Positions 23,875 to 31,644 of a stretch of DNA of 35,875 bases are shown here, one piece after another. Position 1 is the stretch's first letter. The number at the start of each line of letters is the position of its first letter. The DNA is taken from positions 1 through 35,875 of the forward strand of contig JAOAHQ010000052.1 in the NCBI GenBank assembly GCA_026415155.1, given 5' to 3'. The notes beneath the pieces are model-generated. The model was not told the DNA's origin, ran no database searches, and saw only the letters and a list, made by a program, of their open reading frames with translations. Position numbers and translations under genes: made by a program. The stretch is from Rhodocyclaceae bacterium. GTDB lineage: Bacteria > Pseudomonadota > Gammaproteobacteria > Burkholderiales > Rhodocyclaceae.

Positions 23875-24859
23875 GATCGGCCAGGACATCGAGCGCGCCG
23901 TCGCCCTGCTCAAGGCCGGGGAACTCGTCGCCTTCCCGACCGAGACCGTCTATGGCTTAGGCGCCGATGCGATGAATCCCGCCGCGGTGGCGAAGATCTT
24001 CGCCGTCAAGGGCCGGCCCGCCGACCATCCGGTCATCGTGCATCTGCCCGATGCGACACATCTTTCCCGCTGGGCGCGCGAGCTGCCGCCCGAGGCAGCG
24101 CTGCTCGCCGAGAAATTCTGGCCCGGCCCGCTCACCCTGATCCTCAAACGCCATCCCGACGTGCCCGACCTCGTCACCGGCGGCCAGGACAGCGTGGGCC
24201 TGCGCGTGCCGAATCATCCGCTCGCGCTTCGCCTGCTCAAAGCCTTCGGCAGCGGTATTGCCGCGCCGTCGGCCAACAAGTTCGGCCGCATCAGCCCGAC
24301 GACAGCCCAGCACGTCAAGGACGACCTCGGTGAGGCCGTGCCGCTGATCCTCGATGGCGGGCCTTGTGAAGTCGGCATCGAATCGACGATCGTCGATCTC
24401 ACCCACCGGCGCGCCGTGATCCTGCGCCCTGGCCGAATCTCGGCCGACGAGCTCGGCCGCGTCTTGGGGCGCAATCCCCTCTCGCCCGACGATCCGCTCG
24501 CCCCTGCTGAGCTTGCCAGCACGCGCGCCTCGGGCATGCTCGCCGCGCACTACGCGCCCAAGACGCCGCTCGCGCTGATGCCGGATGATTCCCTGCCGAT
24601 CGCGCTGCGCAACGCCCTCGTGCGCAAGGAGCGCGTCGCCGTGCTGGCCACCCACCCCGCGCCCTTCGAGATGCCTGGCGTGATCTGGCGCGAGGCGCCT
24701 GCCGACCCGGCCGGCTTTGCCCATGAGCTCTATGCCAATCTGCGCGCGCTCGACGCCATGGGGGTCGATCGCATCTATGTGCAAAAGCCCGTCGGGGCAA
24801 AGTGGCTCGCCGTGCTCGATCGCCTGCAGCGGGCTGCCGCCGGTTCGGGCGAAGTCTGA
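23864..24859 (+). CDS. sua5: Threonylcarbamoyl-AMP synthase, Sua5 type
   Basis: The 331-residue protein has an N-terminal YrdC/TsaC domain: FPTETVYGLGADA (about 22-34), KGRPADHPVIVHL, and SAPSANKFGRISPTTAQHV-like segments. The C-terminal Sua5 domain begins at about residue 215 after SGMLAAHYAPKTPL. It makes threonylcarbamoyl-AMP for the t6A37 tRNA modification. The start is ATG at 23864 or the next codon, 23867; both overlap the purK stop, so it is the last gene of the folD-purE-purK run. Confidence 0.95.
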   Translation: MMTEIGQDIERAVALLKAGELVAFPTETVYGLGADAMNPAAVAKIFAVKGRPADHPVIVHLPDATHLSRWARELPPEAALLAEKFWPGPLTLILKRHPDVPDLVTGGQDSVGLRVPNHPLALRLLKAFGSGIAAPSANKFGRISPTTAQHVKDDLGEAVPLILDGGPCEVGIESTIVDLTHRRAVILRPGRISADELGRVLGRNPLSPDDPLAPAELASTRASGMLAAHYAPKTPLALMPDDSLPIALRNALVRKERVAVLATHPAPFEMPGVIWREAPADPAGFAHELYANLRALDAMGVDRIYVQKPVGAKWLAVLDRLQRAAAGSGEV

Positions 24860-24864
24860 TCCGG

Positions 24865-24886
24865 CGGGGCCGATTCCGCTTTTTTT
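24865..24886 (+). terminator. Weak rho-independent terminator candidate after sua5
   Basis: GCGG (24865-24868) pairs with CCGC (24877-24880) over an 8-base loop, followed by six T. The stem is short, so efficiency is doubtful, but the location just after the sua5 stop is right for ending the purine run. Confidence 0.45.
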
Positions 24887-24897
24887 CTCGCTGCATA

Positions 24898-24939
24898 GCA
24901 ATCTTTGCTCAACGCTCGGCATGAGAGCGCTAAGATTGC
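24898..24939. promoter_or_regulatory. Nested inverted repeat in the upstream region of the CBS-domain gene
   Basis: The outer arms GCAATCTT (24898-24905) and AAGATTGC (24932-24939) are perfect complements. An inner pair CGCTC (24913-24917) and GAGCG (24925-24929) closes a 7-base loop. Further on, AACACTC occurs twice, 11 bases apart (24952-24958, 24963-24969), before a good AGGAG ribosome site. It may be an operator or a structured leader; no terminator T-run follows it. Confidence 0.5.
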
Positions 24940-24985
24940 CTTCACCGCAAAAACACTCCAAGAACACTCTGAGAGGAGAAGCCCC

Positions 24986-25603
24986 ATGACCCACATCCAC
25001 AAGGAAGTTCCGGCGCCGCGCGCACTGCCCACCTTCAAGGCCCCGCCTGGCACGGGCTATGCCGAGCCCTCGACCTTCACGCTGGTGCGCGCCGATTCGC
25101 CGGCGATGTGCGTGATGACCGACTTCAAGCAGGTTTCGGTGGCCACCATCGGCCCCGAGGCGACCCTCGCGCAGGCCAACCAGACGATGATCTCGCGTGG
25201 CGTGCGCCTCTTGCTCGTCATCGACAAGAACGACGAGGTGGTCGGCCTCATCACTTCACGCGACACGAGCGGGGAAAAGCCGATCAAGATGGTGCAAGAG
25301 CGCGGCGGCAAGTTCAACGACCTGCTCGTCGCCGATCTCATGTGCCCGCGCGAGCAGATCGACCTCATCGACACGCGCGACGTGCTCGCCGCAAAAGTTT
25401 CGGACATCGTCGAAACGCTCAAGCACTTCAAGCGCCAGCACATCCTCGCCGGCGAGCGCGATCCGCTCACGGGCAAGGTGCGCATCCGCGGCGTCTTCTC
25501 GGCCACCCAGATCGGCCGCCAGCTCGGTGCGCCGATCCAGACCTTCGATGTGACCTCGACCTTCGCCGAGATCGAAAGCTACCTCGCCAAGGACGACGTC
25601 TGA
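24986..25603 (+). CDS. CBS-domain protein
   Basis: The 205-residue protein has a CBS pair: the first domain near residues 45-100 (MTDFKQVSVATIGPEATLAQANQTMI, then RGVRLLLVIDKNDEVVGLITSRD), the second about 115-195 (VADLMCPREQIDLIDTRDVL, then RGVFSATQIGRQLG). Such pairs usually bind adenosyl ligands and sense energy or redox state. No enzymatic domain is attached, so the partner is unknown. The ATG at 24986 follows GAGAGGAGAA at good spacing. The stop overlaps the probable start of the next gene. Confidence 0.85.
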   Translation: MTHIHKEVPAPRALPTFKAPPGTGYAEPSTFTLVRADSPAMCVMTDFKQVSVATIGPEATLAQANQTMISRGVRLLLVIDKNDEVVGLITSRDTSGEKPIKMVQERGGKFNDLLVADLMCPREQIDLIDTRDVLAAKVSDIVETLKHFKRQHILAGERDPLTGKVRIRGVFSATQIGRQLGAPIQTFDVTSTFAEIESYLAKDDV

Positions 25604-26511
25604 GTCTCGAGCTTGAACTCGCGCGCGCGTGGACGAGCCCCCATGCGCGTCATTTGGATCGCTACCATTTTTCCGGCGTCGAGCCGGCCGAGACCGATCT
25701 GCCGGCCGGGCTCATCGCCGCCCTCGAGAAAGTCGGCGCTGGTGAGACGGCCCGCGTTGGCGAGCTTGCCGCCCGGATCATCGCCCGCTCGCCTGCCCCA
25801 GGAGCGGGCTACCAGCCGCTTTGCTTCGTGCTCGAGCAGGGCGCGCAGCAGCAGGCCGATCTTGCGGCACTCTCTCATCTTGCCGAACCCTATGCGCGGC
25901 CGCACGAGGACGACGCGGCCTTTTACGCAAAGCCCCGCCTCGCCGACCATCTCGATGTAACGGCCCAGGCCGTCTGGCGCGAATTCACAGGCCGCTTCGT
26001 GCTGGAGGGCATGAGGGTGCTCGATTTGATGGCCAGCCACGACTCGCACCTGCCCGACACCTGCCGCCCCAGCCGGCTCGTCGGCTTAGGCATGAATGCG
26101 GCGGAACTTGCCGCCAACCGGCAGCTCTCCGAATCCCTCGTGCATGACCTCAATGCCGAGCCGCGCTTGCCCTTTGCCGAAGACAGCTTCGATCTCGTGC
26201 TTTGCGCACTCTCGATCGAGTATCTCGTCCGGCCCGAGGCCGTGCTGCGCGAGGTCGGCCGCGTGCTCAAACCGGGCGGCCGCTGTGTGGTGAGTTTTTC
26301 GGAGCGCTGGTTTCCTCCCAAGGCCGTCGCGCCGTGGCCGAAATTGCCGCCTTTCGCGCGGGTGGCCTGGGTGCTGCGACACTTCATGCGCGCCGGTTTC
26401 GTCGACTTACAGACCGAATCGCTGCGCGGCCTGCCGCGCCCGGCCAACGATCCCTACGCACGCCAGACGCCGCTCGCCGATCCGCTCTACGCCGTCTGGG
26501 GAACGCGCTAG
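25600..26511 (+). CDS. Class I SAM-dependent methyltransferase-like protein with probable CTG start
   Basis: About 303 residues. The C-terminal half (about 135-260) is a Rossmann methyltransferase fold: MRVLDLMASHDSHLP (138-152, motif I, lacking the usual GxGxG), NAEPRLPFAEDSFDLVLCALSIEYL (motif IV region) and GRVLKPGGRCVVSFSERWFPPKA. Other members also have a VLDLM-type motif. No ATG, GTG or TTG lies near the natural start. CTG at 25600 overlaps the preceding TGA (CTGA), with AAGGA six bases upstream, so I place the start there. The alternative is TTG at 25654, which has no ribosome site. A repeat copy (25727-25751) encodes EKVGAGETAR. The 3' end shares CTAG with the convergent GGDEF gene. 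The substrate is unknown. Confidence 0.78.
   Translation: MSLELELARAWTSPHARHLDRYHFSGVEPAETDLPAGLIAALEKVGAGETARVGELAARIIARSPAPGAGYQPLCFVLEQGAQQQADLAALSHLAEPYARPHEDDAAFYAKPRLADHLDVTAQAVWREFTGRFVLEGMRVLDLMASHDSHLPDTCRPSRLVGLGMNAAELAANRQLSESLVHDLNAEPRLPFAEDSFDLVLCALSIEYLVRPEAVLREVGRVLKPGGRCVVSFSERWFPPKAVAPWPKLPPFARVAWVLRHFMRAGFVDLQTESLRGLPRPANDPYARQTPLADPLYAVWGTR
25727..25751 (+). repeat. Dispersed 25-bp repeat, copy 6
   Basis: Four mismatches. It lies in the N-terminal part of the methyltransferase-like gene (VGAGETA). Confidence 0.65.
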
Positions 26512-28601
26512 TTCCAAAGCTCGGTCGTGCCGAGCCAATCGAGCGGGCGGTGCTGGCGGATGAAGTCCGCCACCTCGTCCGCCGGCAAGGGCGGGCTGAT
26601 CAGGAAGCCCTGGATGCGCTCGCAGCCCACCGAGAGCAGGAACTTGAGCTGCTCGGGCGTCTCGACGCCTTCGGCGACGGTCTCCAGGCCCAGCTTGTGC
26701 GCCAAGAGCACGGTGACGTCGCAGATCTGCGCGTCGTTGGGGTCTGTCTCGATGTCGCGCACGAAGGAACGGTCGATCTTCAGCGTGCGGATCGGAAAGA
26801 GCTTCAGGTAGGCCATCGACGAATAGCCGGTGCCAAAGTCGTCGATCGACAGGCTCATGCCAAGCTGGGTGAGCGTTTCCATGAGCTTGACGGTCTCTTG
26901 CGGCGAGCGCATCGACATCGATTCGGTCACTTCGAGATCGAGCTGGCTCGCGGCGAGCGCGTTCTCAGACAGGATCGCCGCGATGCGGCAGGCGAGCTGC
27001 GGATCGAGGAACTGATGCGCCGAGAGATTCACCGACATGCGCAGGCCCGTGATGCCCGCCTCCTGCCAGCGCGAAAGCTGCGCGCAGGCTTCGCGCAGCA
27101 CCCAGTCGCCGAGTTCGGCGATCAGGCCGGTCTCCTCGGCCACGGGAATGAACACGTCCGGCGGCACCCAGCCGCGCTCGGGATGCCGCCAGCGCAGCAG
27201 CGCCTCGACGCCCGAGATGCGGCCGGTGCGCAAATCGAGCTGCGGCTGGTAGAAAAGCGCAAACTGTCCCGCCTCGAGCGCCTCGCGCAGATCGTTTTCG
27301 ATCGCTAGCCGCACCAGCGTGGCCTGCTGCAGCTCGTCGGTGAAGAACTGGAAATTGGCCCGCCCCTGCGCCTTGGCGTGATACATCGCCACGTCGGCGC
27401 GCTTCATGAGCTCTTCGCCGCAGTCGGCATCCTCAGGGAACAGGCAGATGCCGATGCTGGGGCTCGTGTGCAAGGTCTGGCCATCGATCTTGATCGGCGC
27501 GGCAATGGCCTTGAGGATCTTCTCGGCCACGTGCGCGGCATCGGCGGGCAGCTCGATGTCGGGCAGCACGACGACGAATTCATCGCCGCCCAGCCGCGCG
27601 ACGATGTCGCTGCCGCGCACGGCACCTTTGAGCCGTTGCGCCACCTCGATGAGCAGTTTGTCGCCGACTGGATGGCCGAGGGTATCGTTGATGGCCTTGA
27701 AGTTGTCGAGGTCGATCAGCATCAGGGCCAGCTTCTTGCGGTTTCTCGCCGCAAAGCCGAGCGCCTGGGCAAGCCGCTCTTGCAGGCTGAAGCGGTTGGG
27801 TAGCCCAGTGAGCGCATCGTGGTGGGCCAAAAAGCGCACGCGCTCTTCGTTCGCCTTGCGCTCGGAGATGTCGACGAAACTGCCGATGTAGTTGGCGATC
27901 TGGCCTTGGGCATCGCGCACCACCGAGATCGACAGCCACTTCGGGAATGTTTCGCCGTTCTTGCGCCGGTCGAGCAGCTCGCCCTGCCAGGCGCCGCGCT
28001 CCTTGAGCGCAGCCCACATGTCGCGATAGACCTCGGGCGGCGTCTGGCCAGCGGAGAGGATCTTCGGATCCTCGCCGATCACGTCGTCGGCCTCATAGCC
28101 GGTCATGCGCTCGAAGGCGGCATTGACGGCGACGATGCGATTGTTGGCATCGGTGATGAGGATCGCCTCGTTGCTGTTCGAGAACACCGTCGCCATGATG
28201 CGCGTGGTCTCCTCGGCCTGCTTGCGCGCCGTGATGTCCTCGAAGATCGTCGCGAAATGGTCGCCATGCGTCACATAGGCGCGCACGTGGAAGTCGCGGT
28301 TAAGCGGTTCGAACCGGAACTCGAACTCGCGCGGCTGGCGTGTGGCGACGACCTGGGCGAAGAGATCGAGCAGCGCGGGCGCATGGGCGGCGAACACCTC
28401 GCTGCCGAGCCGGCCGATCACGGCCTCGGCGGGCAGCCCCGTGTGATGCACGAAAGCGGGATTCACCTCGAGCAGGCGGAAGTCCTCCGCCTGCCCGTCC
28501 GCGGCGCGCACCAGCACGTTGAGCGCCATGCCGGTGGTCATGTTGGCGAACAGCGTGCGGAAGCGCGCCTCGCTTTTGTTGAGGTCGTCGTGGCAGGACA
28601 T
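26508..28601 (-). CDS. PAS-PAS-GGDEF-EAL cyclic-di-GMP signalling protein
   Basis: The 697-residue protein has two PAS domains (about 10-125 and 135-255), a diguanylate cyclase domain with intact GGDEF (338-342), and an EAL phosphodiesterase domain (E466 in GVEALLRW; later DDFGTGYSS and EGVET). Both catalytic signatures are complete, so it could make and degrade c-di-GMP. No transmembrane segment or signal peptide is seen, so it is probably a cytoplasmic sensor of a small ligand or redox state. I use the ATG at 28599-28601; a TTG nine bases upstream is possible. No good ribosome site is visible. It is a single-gene unit, convergent with the methyltransferase gene, sharing its stop in CTAG. 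Confidence 0.94.
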   Translation of the reverse strand: MSCHDDLNKSEARFRTLFANMTTGMALNVLVRAADGQAEDFRLLEVNPAFVHHTGLPAEAVIGRLGSEVFAAHAPALLDLFAQVVATRQPREFEFRFEPLNRDFHVRAYVTHGDHFATIFEDITARKQAEETTRIMATVFSNSNEAILITDANNRIVAVNAAFERMTGYEADDVIGEDPKILSAGQTPPEVYRDMWAALKERGAWQGELLDRRKNGETFPKWLSISVVRDAQGQIANYIGSFVDISERKANEERVRFLAHHDALTGLPNRFSLQERLAQALGFAARNRKKLALMLIDLDNFKAINDTLGHPVGDKLLIEVAQRLKGAVRGSDIVARLGGDEFVVVLPDIELPADAAHVAEKILKAIAAPIKIDGQTLHTSPSIGICLFPEDADCGEELMKRADVAMYHAKAQGRANFQFFTDELQQATLVRLAIENDLREALEAGQFALFYQPQLDLRTGRISGVEALLRWRHPERGWVPPDVFIPVAEETGLIAELGDWVLREACAQLSRWQEAGITGLRMSVNLSAHQFLDPQLACRIAAILSENALAASQLDLEVTESMSMRSPQETVKLMETLTQLGMSLSIDDFGTGYSSMAYLKLFPIRTLKIDRSFVRDIETDPNDAQICDVTVLLAHKLGLETVAEGVETPEQLKFLLSVGCERIQGFLISPPLPADEVADFIRQHRPLDWLGTTELWN

Positions 28602-28672
28602 GGCGGTCAATCATACCGAAGCCGATGCCCGCCTGCGCTGCCCGGCCCCCGCTAGGCCCTATTACAAAAGAT

Positions 28673-30733
28673 TCATACCGTGAGGCGGCGGTAGATGTCG
28701 GCAAGCTTCAACGGCAGCTTCTTGACGTCGTCGAGCACCGTGAAGGCCGCCGGCCCCATCATGTGCTTCAAGTAATCCTGGCCGTGGCGGTCGATCGTCA
28801 CGCAGTAGCTCCGGATGCCCTGCCGGCGCGCTTCGAGGAGCGCACGGCGCGTATCCTCGATGCCATAGGTGCCGCGGTATTCATCGCCGAAGTCGTCCGG
28901 ACGCCCGTCGGAGAGCATGACGAGCAGCTTGTGGCGCGCTGCTTGCGCGGCAAGCAGCTGCGTCAGATGCCGGATCGCCACGCCCATCCTCGTGTAATCC
29001 TTCGCCTCGATGCCGTCGATCGCCGCGCGCACGGCGTCGTCGTAGCGATCATCGAAGCCCTTGATGCGGTAGATGTCGCAGCGCGTGCGCGTCCAGCCTG
29101 AAAAGCCGTAGATCGCGTAGGCATCCCCCAGGGCTTCGAGCGCCTCGCAGAGCATCACGAGCGCCTCGCGTTCGGCGTCATTGACCCAGCCCTTGGTCGA
29201 ACCGCTCATATCGACCATGAACATCGCCGCGAGGCTGCGGTCGTTGCGCATGCGCCGGCAAAAGAGCCGCGGCGAGGGTTCGGCGCCGCTCTTCCTGTCA
29301 TTGACCGCCTCGACGAGCGCATCGAGGTCGATCTCCTCCCCCTCGGGCTGGCGGCCCAGGATGCGATCCTCCCCGCGCACCGCTTCGAAGCGGCGCTTGA
29401 GCTGGGCGATGAAGGCCGCGTAGCGCCGGCGCGTCTCGCGCACGAAGGCTCCGTCGCCGGGTTTGACCGGCATCTCATAGACATGGCACCAGCCACGCCG
29501 ATAAGCATTGCGCTGATAGTCCCACTCGTCGTAGTAAGCATCGGCCTTGCGTTCGCTCACCCCCTGCGGCCCCGGGCCGCGCGCCTCAGACGGCGTCCAG
29601 GCGCCCTCGCCGGCCGGCGTGAGCGCCTCGGGCGGCAGCGCGCCGAGATCCAGCACGAGCGAGTGCAGCGCCGCCTGCGCCGCGTCGGGCAGTTTGACGG
29701 CCTCGCCGGCGAGCAGGATTTCCACCGTCCCGGTCTCGTCGTCCCGGCGCGCGGTGAAGCTTTCCTCGGCGGCAGCCCGGCCGCCCGCGGCGGATTTCAA
29801 GGCCGCGAGCGCCTGGCGCAGGGTGGCGATCTCGCGCGCGATGCGTTCGTTGCGCACGCGCCAGGCCGTAGCGGGATCGAGGCGCGGATGCAAACTCGGC
29901 GCTGGCGGCACGGCCCCCGCCGACATGAAATGATCGAGCCAGCGCAAGGAGGTCGCCACCGTCGCGTCTGGCGCCTGCAATTCGGGCAAGGCCGCGGCCA
30001 GCTCGGCTGGCCACGCGCCGCGCGCTTCGGCGAGGAGCCGCCCCAGCCCCGGCAAGGCGCGCTCGACGCAGGCGGAAAGCCGCACGGTCTCGAGCTGGGC
30101 GAGCCAGGTGAGCGCTTGCTCGCGTTCTGGCCAGCGGGCGAGCTCGGCTTCGAGGTCGATCGCGAAGGTGCCGTAGTGGGTCTGCGCCCACAGCAGGACG
30201 GCGAGCGCCTGATAGAGGCGGCGGTTCTCTTCGGCGCTGCGGCCAAGGGCGAGGCGCTCGGGCAGATAGATCGTCTCGGTGTCGGTCCAGGGGTAAGCGC
30301 CTGCTTTCAAGGCAAGCGGCCGCCCCGCGAGCCCCTGCACGAAGCGCGTCAGGCGCGGCTCGATCTCGGCGAAGCGCACGAAGGCGCGGCCCTCTTTGAC
30401 GGCGATGAAGCCTTCGAGGTCGCGCAGGGTTTCCATCGCCGGCCGCAGCCCTTCCTTGTCATAGGCATCGAGGCCGGCGATCACCCAGGCCGCGAAATCC
30501 TGCTCATCGAGCCGGGTGAGCACCTGGGGAGCCAGGGTCGCGATCAGATAGCCGATCTCGGCATAGGTCTGCGCCGCCACGCCCGCCCAATGCAGCACGA
30601 GCTCCTGGTGGCGGCGCGGCAAGGGCGCCAGGAGCCCCGCGAGCCGCTCGATCGAGCGGTGCGAAGGCGAGGCGAACAGCAGGGCATCGAGCTTTTCCTC
30701 GAGCTCGTGCTCGAACAAGCGTCTGTCAGTCAA
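28673..30733 (-). CDS. cbbO: CbbO/NorD-type VWA-domain protein
   Basis: The 686-residue protein ends in a von Willebrand A domain with MIDAS DMSGS (D508, S510, S512) and a conserved FSGWTRTRCDIYRIKGFD-like segment. The N-terminal 400 residues are helical and repeat-like. Paired with CbbQ, CbbO forms a motor that remodels and reactivates RuBisCO; NorD/NirQ relatives act on nitric oxide reductase. The start is TTG (30731-30733), overlapping the cbbQ TGA (TTGA). No other in-frame start fits the coupled layout. It lies next to cbbQ with no cbbLS or nor genes in the window, so the RuBisCO assignment rests on its partner. A dispersed repeat copy lies in a Pro-rich loop (29890-29914, VPPAPSL). Confidence 0.85.
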   Translation of the reverse strand: MTDRRLFEHELEEKLDALLFASPSHRSIERLAGLLAPLPRRHQELVLHWAGVAAQTYAEIGYLIATLAPQVLTRLDEQDFAAWVIAGLDAYDKEGLRPAMETLRDLEGFIAVKEGRAFVRFAEIEPRLTRFVQGLAGRPLALKAGAYPWTDTETIYLPERLALGRSAEENRRLYQALAVLLWAQTHYGTFAIDLEAELARWPEREQALTWLAQLETVRLSACVERALPGLGRLLAEARGAWPAELAAALPELQAPDATVATSLRWLDHFMSAGAVPPAPSLHPRLDPATAWRVRNERIAREIATLRQALAALKSAAGGRAAAEESFTARRDDETGTVEILLAGEAVKLPDAAQAALHSLVLDLGALPPEALTPAGEGAWTPSEARGPGPQGVSERKADAYYDEWDYQRNAYRRGWCHVYEMPVKPGDGAFVRETRRRYAAFIAQLKRRFEAVRGEDRILGRQPEGEEIDLDALVEAVNDRKSGAEPSPRLFCRRMRNDRSLAAMFMVDMSGSTKGWVNDAEREALVMLCEALEALGDAYAIYGFSGWTRTRCDIYRIKGFDDRYDDAVRAAIDGIEAKDYTRMGVAIRHLTQLLAAQAARHKLLVMLSDGRPDDFGDEYRGTYGIEDTRRALLEARRQGIRSYCVTIDRHGQDYLKHMMGPAAFTVLDDVKKLPLKLADIYRRLTV
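29890..29914 (+). repeat. Dispersed 25-bp repeat, copy 7
   Basis: Two mismatches. It lies in a Pro-rich loop of cbbO, antisense to the gene (VPPAPSL), in the same antisense frame as copy 1. Confidence 0.72.
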
Positions 30734-31551
30734 AAGACGGCCCGCACCAGATCGTCCAGCGTTTCATTCATGTCGGGGTCGTCGGAAAGCGCCCGCGCCA
30801 CGGCGGCAATGCAGGCCGCACTGGGCGCCATGCCGGCGCCGATGAGCTGCGCGGCATGCACGAGCAGCCGCGTGCTCGCGCCTTCGTCGAGCCCCGCCCC
30901 CTTGAGGTTGCGCGTCAGTTCCCCGAGCTTGACGAGCTTCTTGGCCATCTCGAGATCGACGCCCCCTTCGTTGGCGACGATGCGCGCCTCGAGCTCCGGC
31001 TCTGGATAGTCGAATTCGAGCGCGACGAAGCGCTGGCGCGTCGAGGGCTTGATCTCCTTGAGCACGCTCTGGTAGCCCGGGTTGTAGGAGATCACGAGCA
31101 TGAACTCGTCAGGGGCCTGGATGAGCTCGCCGCGCTTATCGACCAGCAAGGCGCGCCGTGTATCGGCGAGCGGATGGATCACCACCGTGGTGTCCTTCCT
31201 CGCTTCGACGATCTCGTCGAGATAGCAGATCGCGCCATTGCGCACCGCGGCGGTCAAGGGGCCGTCGAGCCAGACCGTCTCCTCGCCGACGATCAAATAG
31301 CGGCCGACGAGATCGGCCGTGGTGAGATCGTCGTGGCAGGCCACCGTCACGAGCGGGCGGCCAAGCTTCCAGGCCATGTATTCGACAAAGCGCGTCTTGC
31401 CACAGCCGGTGGGGCCTTTGAGCAGCACTGGCAAGCGCTTTTGCGCCGCCGCCTCGAACAAGGCCACCTCGTCGGCGACGGGCTGGTAATAGGGCGCGCG
31501 GGCAAGTCTTTCCAGCGCCGGCGTGATTGTTTTGATCGCTGTTGGGGTCAT
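30730..31551 (-). CDS. cbbQ: CbbQ/NirQ/NorQ-type AAA+ ATPase
   Basis: The 273-residue protein is a MoxR-family AAA+ ATPase: Walker A GPTGCGKT (46-53), Walker B AICYLDEI (107-114), plus the CbbQ/NirQ signature RPLVTVACHDDLTTADLVGRYL-like block (65-86) and SYNPGYQS. It drives CbbO-dependent removal of inhibitors from RuBisCO, or activates NO reductase in NirQ/NorQ relatives. Similarity to RuBisCO-associated CbbQ seems strong from memory of the family, but the two groups are hard to separate by eye. The ATG at 31549-31551 has GAAGG upstream. It overlaps cbbO (TTGA), so the two form an operon. Confidence 0.88.
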   Translation of the reverse strand: MTPTAIKTITPALERLARAPYYQPVADEVALFEAAAQKRLPVLLKGPTGCGKTRFVEYMAWKLGRPLVTVACHDDLTTADLVGRYLIVGEETVWLDGPLTAAVRNGAICYLDEIVEARKDTTVVIHPLADTRRALLVDKRGELIQAPDEFMLVISYNPGYQSVLKEIKPSTRQRFVALEFDYPEPELEARIVANEGGVDLEMAKKLVKLGELTRNLKGAGLDEGASTRLLVHAAQLIGAGMAPSAACIAAVARALSDDPDMNETLDDLVRAVF

Positions 31552-31593
31552 GATGGGCCTTCGTCTTTTTCTCGTGGGAGGAAAGTCTAGCAG

Positions 31594-31609
31594 GCCGCTT
31601 GCAAGCGGC
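31594..31609. repeat. 16-bp perfect palindrome upstream of cbbQ
   Basis: GCCGCTTG-CAAGCGGC lies 43 bases upstream of the cbbQ start, between cbbQ (minus) and the truncated ligase gene (plus). It may be an operator for cbbQO. On the plus strand it could be a hairpin followed by GCGTTTT, a weak terminator. Either use is inference. Confidence 0.45.
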
Positions 31610-31644
31610 GCGTTTTCTGCTCAATCCTCTACGAGCGTCCGCCC

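Noticed and set aside
26202..27308. Open frame running from the methyltransferase gene into the GGDEF gene
   Set aside because: It crosses two recognised genes in other frames, with no ribosome site or motif.
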